Assembly (NCBI GenBank): GCA_944377405.1
Contig: CALWES010000001.1
Span: forward strand, 124,001 to 188,000
Reading direction: 5' to 3'
Source: an uncultured Lachnospiraceae bacterium
GTDB lineage: Bacteria > Bacillota > Clostridia > Lachnospirales > Lachnospiraceae
DNA length: 64,000 nucleotides
The notes below the pieces were generated by a model, which searched no databases, was not told the DNA's origin, and saw only the letters and a list, made by a program, of their open reading frames with translations. Made by a program: the position numbers and the translations under genes. Positions 52,178 through 59,839 of the stretch are shown here, piece by piece (position 1 is the stretch's first letter; every line of letters begins with the position of its first letter).

Positions 52178-53668
52178 TTAATTCTCCGTAATGATCAACG
52201 GACCGTCCTGTTCCAGGATCTGCAGGTCGCTTTCCGACAGTTCGCCGCCCGGAAGGGCCTCCGAAAGCTCCTCCGGCAGGGGATCTCCCTCCTCAAGGGG
52301 CGCATTACCCGGCAGGGTCTCGGGAGGAACCGTCTCCTCCGGCAGAGCGGCTCTGGATTCCGCAATGCTCTCTGCTTCCGCCTCTGCTGCTTCCGGGCTC
52401 AGAAGTCCGTCATAAAAATAGTTTGCTGAAGCGGACCACAGGATCCATTCGTCGTATCCGGCATCATAAACAGCCTGGATCTGGGCCCTTGTGGTCTCCG
52501 CATTGTATTCGATGTAATTGCCGGCTCCCAGGTATGAGGCGGTGAAGGACTGGAGCCAGGGCCTTACAACGGCCTGCTGGATTCCCTCTCCTCTTGTCTT
52601 CAGAAGCTCATCCCTGGATTTGGTCAGAGCTCCCAGGATACACTCATAGGGCTGGGTGTCCGGATGCTCCAGGCCGAAGTTTCCGCTGGAATAGTGGGAA
52701 GGATAGATCATGGGGCAAATATAGTCGATCTCCTCCGCCATGGCGTTATAGTCCTGTCCCACGGACTGGGCGTCGATGGGGCTGCCGATAATGGTACCGA
52801 AAACGTCACAGGACACAAACAGGCCCTCTTCCCTCAGTTTATCGGACATGTATCCCACAAGCTCCGTAATGATGCTGATCTTGTCCCGTCCCTGGGTATC
52901 CTCCTGATCGTATACCACATCGTCGATCCCCCGTTCCGTACAGAAGCGGATATAGTCGAACTGGATCTCGTCAAAGCCGATGGCTCCCGCAGCCTTTGCC
53001 ACATCCACCAGATAATCCCAGTATTCCTGCTTGTAGGGGTTGACCCAGGCATCCCCCTTATTGTCCCGGAACAGGGAACCGTCTGCAAGATGCAGCGCCC
53101 ATTCCGGTTTCTGATCCGCAATGTAGGGATCCTTCAGGGCAACGATCCTGGCAATGCAGTAGATTCCGTGATCCTTCAGCTTCCGGATCACAGCCGGCAT
53201 GTCACCGATCTTGACCTCCACGGCACCCAGTTCATCCACCAGAGGCACTCCCTGCATCTGATAGGTGATGCGTCCGTAATCGTCCTTCACATCAATGACT
53301 ACGGCATTCAGTTCCGTCTCGTCGATCCGCTGGATGACCCGGTCCATAAAATCCGAGACACCTACGGCATTAGCTCCGAGATAAATACCCTTCACCTTTA
53401 CCGGTTCCCGCTCCGGGGCCGTTTCGATCTCAAGGGCTGCTTCCGTCTCCGGAGAGGACTCCTGTGCCTCTGCCGGACTCTCCCCGGCTTCGCCGCTTTC
53501 GGCTTCTTCGCTGATCCGGTTGCCTCCAAAGCCGAAGAATCCCTCCTCCGGCACCGTCTTGACTCCATCCTTCTGTAGGGCCGCCGGCTCATAACGCTCA
53601 CAGCCGCACACCAGGGATAATACAAGCATCAGGATCAGGCCTAAGCCGTATATCGATCTTTTCTTCAT
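52178..53668 (-). CDS. DUF4015 putative glycoside hydrolase lipoprotein
   Basis: About 496 residues. The signal peptide (KKRSIYGLGLILMLVLSLV) ends in a lipobox-like VCGC, with Cys23 as the likely lipidation site. A Glu/Ala/Ser-rich linker of about 75 residues leads to the DUF4015 barrel: KGIYLGANAVGVSDFMDRV, LNAVVIDVKDDYGRI, GFDEIQFDYIRF and EEIDYICPMIYPSHYSS are the conserved beta strands with acidic residues of a GH-like active site. The tail is acidic and proline-rich. It is likely an exported carbohydrate-active protein; the substrate is unknown. It lies 62 bp after the DUF5722-like gene, also exported. Confidence 0.82.
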   Translation of the reverse strand: MKKRSIYGLGLILMLVLSLVCGCERYEPAALQKDGVKTVPEEGFFGFGGNRISEEAESGEAGESPAEAQESSPETEAALEIETAPEREPVKVKGIYLGANAVGVSDFMDRVIQRIDETELNAVVIDVKDDYGRITYQMQGVPLVDELGAVEVKIGDMPAVIRKLKDHGIYCIARIVALKDPYIADQKPEWALHLADGSLFRDNKGDAWVNPYKQEYWDYLVDVAKAAGAIGFDEIQFDYIRFCTERGIDDVVYDQEDTQGRDKISIITELVGYMSDKLREEGLFVSCDVFGTIIGSPIDAQSVGQDYNAMAEEIDYICPMIYPSHYSSGNFGLEHPDTQPYECILGALTKSRDELLKTRGEGIQQAVVRPWLQSFTASYLGAGNYIEYNAETTRAQIQAVYDAGYDEWILWSASANYFYDGLLSPEAAEAEAESIAESRAALPEETVPPETLPGNAPLEEGDPLPEELSEALPGGELSESDLQILEQDGPLIITEN

Positions 53669-53689
53669 ATTTGACCTCTGCATAACGTT

Positions 53690-53724
53690 TTTCAGGCAGC
53701 TCCGTCCCGTGGAACTGCCTGAAA
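53690..53724 (-). promoter_or_regulatory. Strong hairpin in the DUF4015 gene leader
   Basis: A 14-bp stem (arms TTTCAGGCAGTTCC and GGAGCTGCCTGAAA, one G-U pair) with a 7-nt loop fills much of the gap after the DUF5722-like gene. No T-run follows. It starts at about the predicted transcription start. Confidence 0.6.
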
Positions 53725-53727
53725 TCT

Positions 53728-53756
53728 ATTGTATACTATTTCTCTTTATTTTTCAA
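53728..53756 (-). promoter_or_regulatory. Promoter of the DUF4015 gene
   Basis: Minus strand TTGAAA (53756-53751), 17-bp spacer, TACAAT (53733-53728). The -35 box overlaps the last codons of the upstream gene. Confidence 0.5.
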
Positions 53757-55464
53757 ACTTTGCCCATTTGAAGTTGGGGATCACATCGGACCAGCGCTCG
53801 ATGCCTATGATCTCCTTTGCGAATTCCGTCTGGTCCAGGGTGTAATTCTTCTTATCGATGTTCTTAAATACTGGCCAGATATATTTCCGCCGGGCAGGGG
53901 TGATGTTATTATCCGAGGTGGCGTCCGTACTCCAGAGGCCAAAGGCACAGGAGGTGGCCACTTCGGAAGGAGCATCGATCTGCCTGGACAGGATGAAGGC
54001 GTCGATATATGGATTGGAATCCATGATATAGTAGGCATAGGCAAAGGCGGCTGCCTGCAGCTCTTCGCACTCTCCCCTGGTAAGTGACTGGGAGGTAAAG
54101 CCTTCCTCCGACAGGATGATATGCCGTACATTTCCGCTGCGGTCCAGAAGCTCAGGCCGCTGCATGTAATCCGTAAGGACCGACAGGTTAGCGAAGTTCA
54201 CCACCGGGGAGGTTTCCTCCCAGCTCAGAAGGCCGGTGCCAAAGTCATCCCAGAACTCCGGTTCCGTCATGGGAACGCTGTAGGGATGGTAGGCCAGGTT
54301 CCAGTCGATGTTGCCCCTCTGACGGGTAAGGGCCGCAAACTGATCGATAAATTCCTTTGCGTTGTATTTAGTGCTGCCGTTGGCTTCGTTCATCCAGTTA
54401 TAGTCCGTGGAGAAGAAGACCCGGTCATTGGCACAGGTTGACTTGATGGCCGTATAGAAGACCCGGAATGTGCGCTCAAACTCATTCACATAATCCGTAA
54501 GGGACATGGGGCCGATGTAATTCCACAGCTGATTATTGACCTCGTTTCCGATGATCCAGTTCTGGACCCTTCCGTAGTCGGAATTCTTACCGGAATAGCG
54601 GTCCGCCAGGAAGGATGCGATGGCCTTGATATCCTTGTAGCCTGCTTCGGTCCGGCTGTTGAAATGATAATAATTGGCGGCGCTGGTCTTTGCGGTGCCG
54701 GGATAATAGAGATCCGGCGTAGTATCGCTCCAGCCGTTAAGAAGGATGGCGTTTACCAGCATTCCCTTGTTGGAGAACATGGAGATGGTGTGATCGTAAT
54801 CCTCGATGATCTCCTTATTGAAATGATAGGTCTCCCCTTCATAGGTATACTCGATGCCGTTTCCAAGGATCGCATTATAGGGGATATTGATGATCACATG
54901 ACCGACTCCCAGTTCAAAGCCGTCGGCGATCTGGGAAAGCTCGATCAGAAGCCCCTTCTTGGTGAGGGGCTCCTCATAGGGCTCCTGATGGGGTGCCGTC
55001 ACCTCGGGATTGGTGATGTAGATAGGCTCGGAAACCTGGATATACTTCGTTCCGTCCCATATACAGGCAATGAATTTCTTGTAAAGCCGGGAGTCTGCCG
55101 TGCCGTAATTCAGAGGGATCCGGAAGGAGACGCTGCCCTCTGCCTTTGGGAGACTGTCCGTATAGCGGTTATCCGTCACGTCGTCGTCATAGGGATCCAG
55201 AGCCAGCAGGTACAGGTTCGGGTCCTGCCCCATAAGGGTATCCGCCGGGGTAATGCCGCCGGAAAGGCTCCCTTCGATCACCACGTTTCCGTTATCGATG
55301 TAGCAGGCGCTCCAGGTGACCCGTTCGGAGGGAGCCTGGGGCTCCTCCGCGTATGCGCTGATGGGGGAAAGGGGCTGATCTCCGAAGCTTCCCCCCACTG
55401 TAAGGAAAAAGGCAGCTGCGGCTGCAGCAGCCAGTGCTTTTTTGAACATTCCGTATTTTTTCAT
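53746..55464 (-). CDS. Secreted DUF5722-like protein, TIM-barrel glycosidase-like
   Basis: 572 residues. A long hydrophobic, Ala-rich signal peptide (residues 8-22) is followed by a mature extracellular protein. A beta-sandwich-like N-terminal domain of about 150 residues precedes a barrel-like region, with WIIGNEVNNQLWNYIG near residue 310 (a Asn-Glu pair as in clan A glycosidases), FFSTDYNWMNEANGS, NLAYHPYSVPMTEPEFW and HIILSEEGFTSQS near 450, which could give the second catalytic Glu. It resembles proteins annotated as DUF5722. It is probably a cell-surface glycoside hydrolase, but no substrate is suggested. Neighbour of another exported GH-like protein. Confidence 0.7.
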   Translation of the reverse strand: MKKYGMFKKALAAAAAAAFFLTVGGSFGDQPLSPISAYAEEPQAPSERVTWSACYIDNGNVVIEGSLSGGITPADTLMGQDPNLYLLALDPYDDDVTDNRYTDSLPKAEGSVSFRIPLNYGTADSRLYKKFIACIWDGTKYIQVSEPIYITNPEVTAPHQEPYEEPLTKKGLLIELSQIADGFELGVGHVIINIPYNAILGNGIEYTYEGETYHFNKEIIEDYDHTISMFSNKGMLVNAILLNGWSDTTPDLYYPGTAKTSAANYYHFNSRTEAGYKDIKAIASFLADRYSGKNSDYGRVQNWIIGNEVNNQLWNYIGPMSLTDYVNEFERTFRVFYTAIKSTCANDRVFFSTDYNWMNEANGSTKYNAKEFIDQFAALTRQRGNIDWNLAYHPYSVPMTEPEFWDDFGTGLLSWEETSPVVNFANLSVLTDYMQRPELLDRSGNVRHIILSEEGFTSQSLTRGECEELQAAAFAYAYYIMDSNPYIDAFILSRQIDAPSEVATSCAFGLWSTDATSDNNITPARRKYIWPVFKNIDKKNYTLDQTEFAKEIIGIERWSDVIPNFKWAKFEK

Positions 55465-55505
55465 TCAGTACCTCTCATTTCCGTAGCTTCAAATACTTCT
55501 GTTCC

Positions 55506-55533
55506 AGTATAACACAGACAAAAGGGAATGTAA
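55506..55533 (-). promoter_or_regulatory. Possible promoter of the DUF5722-like gene
   Basis: Minus strand TTACAT (55533-55528), 16-bp spacer, TATACT (55511-55506). It overlaps the terminator of the EF-G-like gene. Confidence 0.4.
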
Positions 55534-55558
55534 GCGGCTAAAGGCTTACATTCCCTTT
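55516..55558 (-). terminator. Intrinsic terminator of the EF-G-like gene
   Basis: Perfect 15-bp inverted repeat AAAGGGAATGTAAGC / GCTTACATTCCCTTT with an 8-nt loop, continuing into TTTTGTCTG on the minus strand. It starts about 40 bp after the stop codon. Confidence 0.85.
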
Positions 55559-55599
55559 ACGATTCTCTGACCAAGTTTTGAAAGAAGTCTTAAAAAGAC

Positions 55600-57687
55600 T
55601 TAATTTTCCTCGTTGGCAGCTGCGATCACAGCATTCTGGATGTCATTGGGTGCCTGCTCGTAACGAACAAAATTGTAGGAGTAGGTACCGATGCCACCGG
55701 TCATGGAACGAAGATCCGTTCCGTATCCGTAAAGCTCGCTGACGGGGATCTCCGCCTCGATGGTCTGCTTTCCGTGGTGGTCTGAATTCATACCAAGGAC
55801 TCTTCCTCTTCTGCGGTTCAGATCCCCCATGATATCACCGGTATAGGAATCCGGTACCGTGACCTTAAGCTCTGCGATGGGCTCAAGGAGTACGGGCTGT
55901 GCCTGCATGAAGCCATCCTTGAAGGCCAGGGTAGCAGCCATCTTGAAGGCCATTTCCGAGGAATCCACAGGATGGTAGGAACCGTCTACCAGGGTGGCTT
56001 TGATACCCACAACGGGATAGCCGGCCATGGGGCCCTTCTGAACGCATTCCTGAATGCCCTTCTCTACTGCAGGGAAGTAGTTCTTCGGTACGGCTCCGCC
56101 GAAGACCTTCTCTTCGAATACATAGCTCTTTGTCAGATCGCCTGAGGGCTCGAATTCCATGATGACATCGCCGTACTGGCCGTGTCCGCCGGACTGCTTC
56201 TTGTGCTTGCCCTGGACCTTTACCTTCTTGCGGATGGTCTCCCTGTATGCGAACTTCGGCTTGGAGAGCTCGATCTGAACCTTGTATCTCTGCTCCAGCT
56301 TTGCCTTTACCACATCCAGCTGCTGCTCGCCGATGGCATAGAGCAGGGACTGGCGGTTCTCCGCATCGTTTACGGCCTTGAGGGTCAGGTCCTCTTCCAT
56401 CATCTTCTGAAGGGCTGCGGAGACCTTGTCGTCATCCCCCTTGTTGACAGGCTTGTATGCCATATATGTGTAAGGAATATCGATATCTGCCTTTGCATAT
56501 TCGATAGGTGCATTCCGGAGGGCGATGGTATCGCCGGTCTGGGTCACCGTCAGCTTGGAGATGGCTCCGATATCGCCGGCCTGAAGCTCGTTGACCTCAA
56601 TGGCCTCCTTGCCCCGGAGCAGGTAGAGCTTACCGATCTTCTCGTCTGTGTCCTTGCTGACATTGTAGAAGGTGCTGTCCGGCTTCATGACACCGGTAAC
56701 CACCTTTACCAGGCTGTATTTTCCGATAAAGGGATCCACGATGGTCTTCCATACCTTTGCGGTAAGGTTCGCCTCCGGATTATACTTTGCAATGAAATGC
56801 TCGCCGCTGGCTACGTCCACGCCGGCACAGCTGCAGTGCTCCGGTGACGGGAAGTACTTATCGATGGCCTGCAGCAGGTTGTTCATACCCTGGCAGTTGA
56901 TTCCGGATCCCATGATGACCGGAACGATATTTCCGTTATAGACATTTTCACGAAGGGCTTCGGAGATCTCCTCATGTGTGAACTCGCCGCCCTCGAAGTA
57001 ACGCTCCATGTATTCGTCAGAGGTCTCTGCCACTGCTTCCATAAGAGCGCTTCTGGCCGTATCCAGCTGCTTCTCAACGTACTCGGGGATCGGACACTCC
57101 TCGTAGTTGGAAAGGGTGGTAAACTTACGGCCCTTCATCTTGACTACATTTACATATCCTACGAACTTGCGGTCCTCTCTGATCGGGATCTGGAAAGGTG
57201 CCACTTTACGTCCGAACTGCTTGGAAAGCTTTACAATCAGCTCCCGGAAGGAAGCCTCGTCATCATCCATATTGGTTACGAAAAACAATCTGGGCAGATT
57301 GTACTTCTCACAGTATTCCCAGGCCTTGATGGTGCCCGGCTCGATCCCTGATTTACAGTTGACAACGATCACTGCGGAATCAGCTACGGAAAGTGCTTCC
57401 TCCACTTCACCACAGAAATCGAAGTATCCCGGCGTGTCGAGAAGGTTGATCTTGATGGGACCGGCTTCTCCCTTGTACTCAAGCGGGATCACGGATGCGG
57501 AGATGGAGAATTTACGCTTCTGCTCCTCCTTGTCGTAATCGCTGATGGTATTACCGTCCTCAACCTTTCCCATACGGCTCGTCAGTCCGAGCACGTGAGC
57601 CAGTGCTTCGACGACCGTTGTCTTTCCGGCCCCTCCATGGCCAAGTAATACCACGTTCCTTAAGTTATTCGTTTGATACGCCTGCAT
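55600..57687 (-). CDS. EF-G-like translation factor GTPase (paralogue)
   Basis: 695 residues with the full EF-G domain order: G domain, domain II (ITKYSL-like GKYSLVKVVTGVM), domain III, IV and V (MGDLNRRRGRVLG near residue 610). The G1 loop is GHGGAGKTT. G3 is DTPGY, not DTPGH, so the catalytic His is a Tyr; G4 is TNMD, not NKMD. These differences mark it as a paralogue of FusA (EF-G-like group), not the housekeeping EF-G. It may act in ribosome recycling, rescue or another translation-related step. The start follows AAGGGGGAC. It has its own terminator. Confidence 0.88.
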   Translation of the reverse strand: MQAYQTNNLRNVVLLGHGGAGKTTVVEALAHVLGLTSRMGKVEDGNTISDYDKEEQKRKFSISASVIPLEYKGEAGPIKINLLDTPGYFDFCGEVEEALSVADSAVIVVNCKSGIEPGTIKAWEYCEKYNLPRLFFVTNMDDDEASFRELIVKLSKQFGRKVAPFQIPIREDRKFVGYVNVVKMKGRKFTTLSNYEECPIPEYVEKQLDTARSALMEAVAETSDEYMERYFEGGEFTHEEISEALRENVYNGNIVPVIMGSGINCQGMNNLLQAIDKYFPSPEHCSCAGVDVASGEHFIAKYNPEANLTAKVWKTIVDPFIGKYSLVKVVTGVMKPDSTFYNVSKDTDEKIGKLYLLRGKEAIEVNELQAGDIGAISKLTVTQTGDTIALRNAPIEYAKADIDIPYTYMAYKPVNKGDDDKVSAALQKMMEEDLTLKAVNDAENRQSLLYAIGEQQLDVVKAKLEQRYKVQIELSKPKFAYRETIRKKVKVQGKHKKQSGGHGQYGDVIMEFEPSGDLTKSYVFEEKVFGGAVPKNYFPAVEKGIQECVQKGPMAGYPVVGIKATLVDGSYHPVDSSEMAFKMAATLAFKDGFMQAQPVLLEPIAELKVTVPDSYTGDIMGDLNRRRGRVLGMNSDHHGKQTIEAEIPVSELYGYGTDLRSMTGGIGTYSYNFVRYEQAPNDIQNAVIAAANEEN

Positions 57688-57732
57688 GATATGTCCCCCT
57701 TTTTTGCTTATTCTTGCTGTATCTGTCGGCGT

Positions 57733-58377
57733 TTAGAAATCATAGCCTCTTGTATGCATATAGTCCCGGATGATCTGCGCCACCTGGGCGTAATCGATCT
57801 TCGATGAGTTGATGCACAGATCGTAATTCTGCATATCCATCCACTCACGGCCGGTGTAGTAATGGTAGAACTCCGTCCGCTCCTTATCGATCTTCCGGAC
57901 ATGCTTTTCTGCGGTCTCCGCATCCACGGACTCCAGATCCATGATCCGCTCCGTCTTCCTGGGAATATCCGCATATACGTAGATGCAGACCAGATCCTCC
58001 CGGCCCTCCTGCTGCAGGATATAGTCCGCAGCCCGGCCCGCAATGATGCAGCTTTCCTTTTCCGCCAGCTCCTTGATGATCTTGGCCTGGAATCGGAACA
58101 GGTTCTCCGGAGAGGTCATCCTGTCACCCACCTTTGGTTCTCCGATGGTGGGGCGGATCGCGTCAAATATTTTGTAAAGCAGGTTGTTGCCCGCCTTTTC
58201 ATCTGCAAGACGGAAATACTGTTCACCGATGGCTGAGGTCTCGGAGGTGATCTTCAGGATCTCCTCGTCGTAGAAATGAACTCCAAGCTCCTCTGCCAGG
58301 GCCTTTCCCACTGCCTTTCCTCCGGCGCCGTACTGTCTGCCGATGGTGATCACGAATTTTTTCTTTTTTTCTGCCAT
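57733..58377 (-). CDS. Cytidylate kinase-like family protein
   Basis: About 214 residues, cytoplasmic P-loop kinase of the AAA_26 / cytidylate-kinase-like family common in Clostridia. The N-terminus FVITIGRQYGAGGKAVGKAL holds a P-loop variant (GRQYGAGGK). IIAGRAADYILQQ and RKTERIM follow, with a C-terminal INSSKIDYAQVAQII. It is distinct from Cmk proper, and its substrate is unknown. The start at 58377 follows GGAGGGAC. A weak promoter (TTCTTT, 17 bp, TATTAT near 58430-58457) lies upstream, after the rnpB terminator. Confidence 0.85.
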   Translation of the reverse strand: MAEKKKKFVITIGRQYGAGGKAVGKALAEELGVHFYDEEILKITSETSAIGEQYFRLADEKAGNNLLYKIFDAIRPTIGEPKVGDRMTSPENLFRFQAKIIKELAEKESCIIAGRAADYILQQEGREDLVCIYVYADIPRKTERIMDLESVDAETAEKHVRKIDKERTEFYHYYTGREWMDMQNYDLCINSSKIDYAQVAQIIRDYMHTRGYDF

Positions 58378-58505
58378 AAACTGTCCCTCCATGCTGCCCT
58401 TTTCTGCATTGCTGCAGATCACTTATATATAATACCATATTTCTTTTAAAAAAAGAATCGTTTTTTGTAGATTTTGTCCTAATAGTCACATTTTTGTCAG
58501 AAAAC

Positions 58506-58532
58506 AAAAAGGACGACGTAAAACGTCGTCCT
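58506..58532 (-). terminator. Intrinsic terminator of rnpB
   Basis: Perfect stem AGGACGACGT / ACGTCGTCCT with a TTTT-centred loop, followed on the minus strand by TTTTTG, directly after the RNase P RNA 3' end. Confidence 0.9.
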
Positions 58533-58871
58533 GAGGCAGTACTGTAAGCCGGGTTATGTCGTGGATAGTCATCTATCTAGGACTTATGTCGCCATAAGCC
58601 TCAAGCGGCCTACCCGGAGCATGACGGGCCGCCATATCACTCCTTCATGGCCTTGCTTCGGATGGGGTTTACAATGCGCAGCCTGTTACCAGCCTGCCGG
58701 TAGTCTCTTACACTGCCATTTCACCCTTACCCGCATAGCGGGCGGTATCCTTTCTGTTGCACTTTCCTTAGGCTTTCGCCCACCTGACGTTATCAGGCAT
58801 CCTGCCCTGTGAAGCCCGGACTTTCCTCTCCCGCGTCCTGGACGCGGCAGCGACTATCCGCACTGCCCTGA
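58533..58871 (-). ncRNA. rnpB: RNase P RNA (type A)
   Basis: Catalytic RNA of RNase P, which matures tRNA 5' ends. On the minus strand the gene reads GAGGAAAGTCCGGGCTTCAC near the 5' end, then GGGTGAAATGGCAGTG, and near the 3' end GGGTAGGCCGCTTGAG, AGATAGATGACT and ACGACATAACCCGGCTTAC, all hallmark RNase P sequences. The 5' GGCAGT and 3' ACTGCC segments form P1. The length is about 340 nt. The promoter lies inside the upstream lysR frame, and a strong terminator follows. Confidence 0.97.
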
Positions 58872-59818
58872 GGTATTTTACCTGATTTTTCACCGGCACG
58901 CAAGTCTTTTGAAAAATCCCCCCTCCGGCAGAAGGCAGAAAGCTCCTTCATGGTCACGGCTGCAGGCTGGGAAAGGATCCGGTCTCTGTGATGGACCATA
59001 TAAAAGCTTCGCTTGGAGTCCAGCTTCGGGAATTCGAACATCAGGACCCGTCCTTCCTTTACGTAGTCCATGGCTGCGATCTTTGCAATGAAGGCGGAAC
59101 CGCTTCCCCCCGCCACGGCACGTTTGATCAGTTCCGTGCTCTCGAACTGGGCCACGATGTGCATGCTGTTTTCCGTCAGTCCAAGAGACTGCTCCAGGTT
59201 ATGGGCTGCCATTCCAGTACCGCTGCCCTTCTCCCGCACGACATAGCGAAGCTCCGTAAGCTGCTCCGGGGTGATCTTCCCTCCATAAGCTGCATAGCAG
59301 GGCTCATTGGGGGTGATCAGCACGATATCATCTTCAAAAAGCTCGTCATAGATGCATTTCTGATTTCTGGCCTGGAAGCCGCAGATGCCGATCTCCGTAT
59401 CAAAGTGCAGCACCTTCTGCAGCACTTCGGAGCTGTCTCCTTCGGAAACGCTGTAGAGGATATCCGGGTATTTCCGGCCCATGTAGGGGATAAACTCGGA
59501 CAGGATGTAATTGGCAGGCACCGTGGATGCGGCGATCTGCACGGTTCCCTTCAGGACAGTCTCCTTGCCGTGGAGAGCAAAAAGGGCCTCTTTTTCCGTT
59601 TCCAGAAGGCGCTGGGCATAAGGATAGAACAAAAGCCCCGCCTCGGTCAGCTGTACGTCCTTTGTGGAACGGGTCAGGAGCTGTACGCAGAGCTCCTCTT
59701 CCAGCTGTTTGATATGTGTGCTGATGGCCGGCTGTGAAAGAAAGAGCCGTTTTGCCGCAGCAGAGAAGCTCTTGCTTTCCACCACCGCGGAAAAGCTTTT
59801 CAGATACTCAGTTTTCAA
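58793..59818 (-). CDS. LysR family transcriptional regulator, C-terminus running into rnpB
   Basis: DNA-binding regulator, 341 residues. A winged helix-turn-helix (FSAAAKRLFLSQPAISTHIK) at residues 18-37, then a substrate-binding domain (KGTVQIAASTVPANYIL, SEGDSSEVLQKV, REKGSGTGM). Typical LysR proteins have about 295-305 residues; here the last 26 codons or so lie within the RNase P RNA gene, and the tail is unlike the family. The start is TTG at 59818, behind GGAAGGGAG. The sequence resembles LysR regulators linked to sulfur or selenium metabolism in Clostridia, but no target is visible. The gene follows the nucleoside kinase by 21 bp. Confidence 0.85.
   Translation of the reverse strand: MKTEYLKSFSAVVESKSFSAAAKRLFLSQPAISTHIKQLEEELCVQLLTRSTKDVQLTEAGLLFYPYAQRLLETEKEALFALHGKETVLKGTVQIAASTVPANYILSEFIPYMGRKYPDILYSVSEGDSSEVLQKVLHFDTEIGICGFQARNQKCIYDELFEDDIVLITPNEPCYAAYGGKITPEQLTELRYVVREKGSGTGMAAHNLEQSLGLTENSMHIVAQFESTELIKRAVAGGSGSAFIAKIAAMDYVKEGRVLMFEFPKLDSKRSFYMVHHRDRILSQPAAVTMKELSAFCRRGDFSKDLRAGEKSGKIPQGSADSRCRVQDAGEESPGFTGQDA
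58875..58903 (-). promoter_or_regulatory. Promoter of rnpB inside the lysR frame
   Basis: Minus strand TTGCGT (58903-58898), 17-bp spacer, TAAAAT (58880-58875). Transcription would start near 58871, the expected 5' end of RNase P RNA. Confidence 0.7.
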
Positions 59819-59839
59819 TACAATTCTCCCTTCCTGATT

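Noticed and set aside
58561..58812. Plus-strand 83-codon frame
   Set aside because: Lies opposite the RNase P RNA gene, which is unambiguous.
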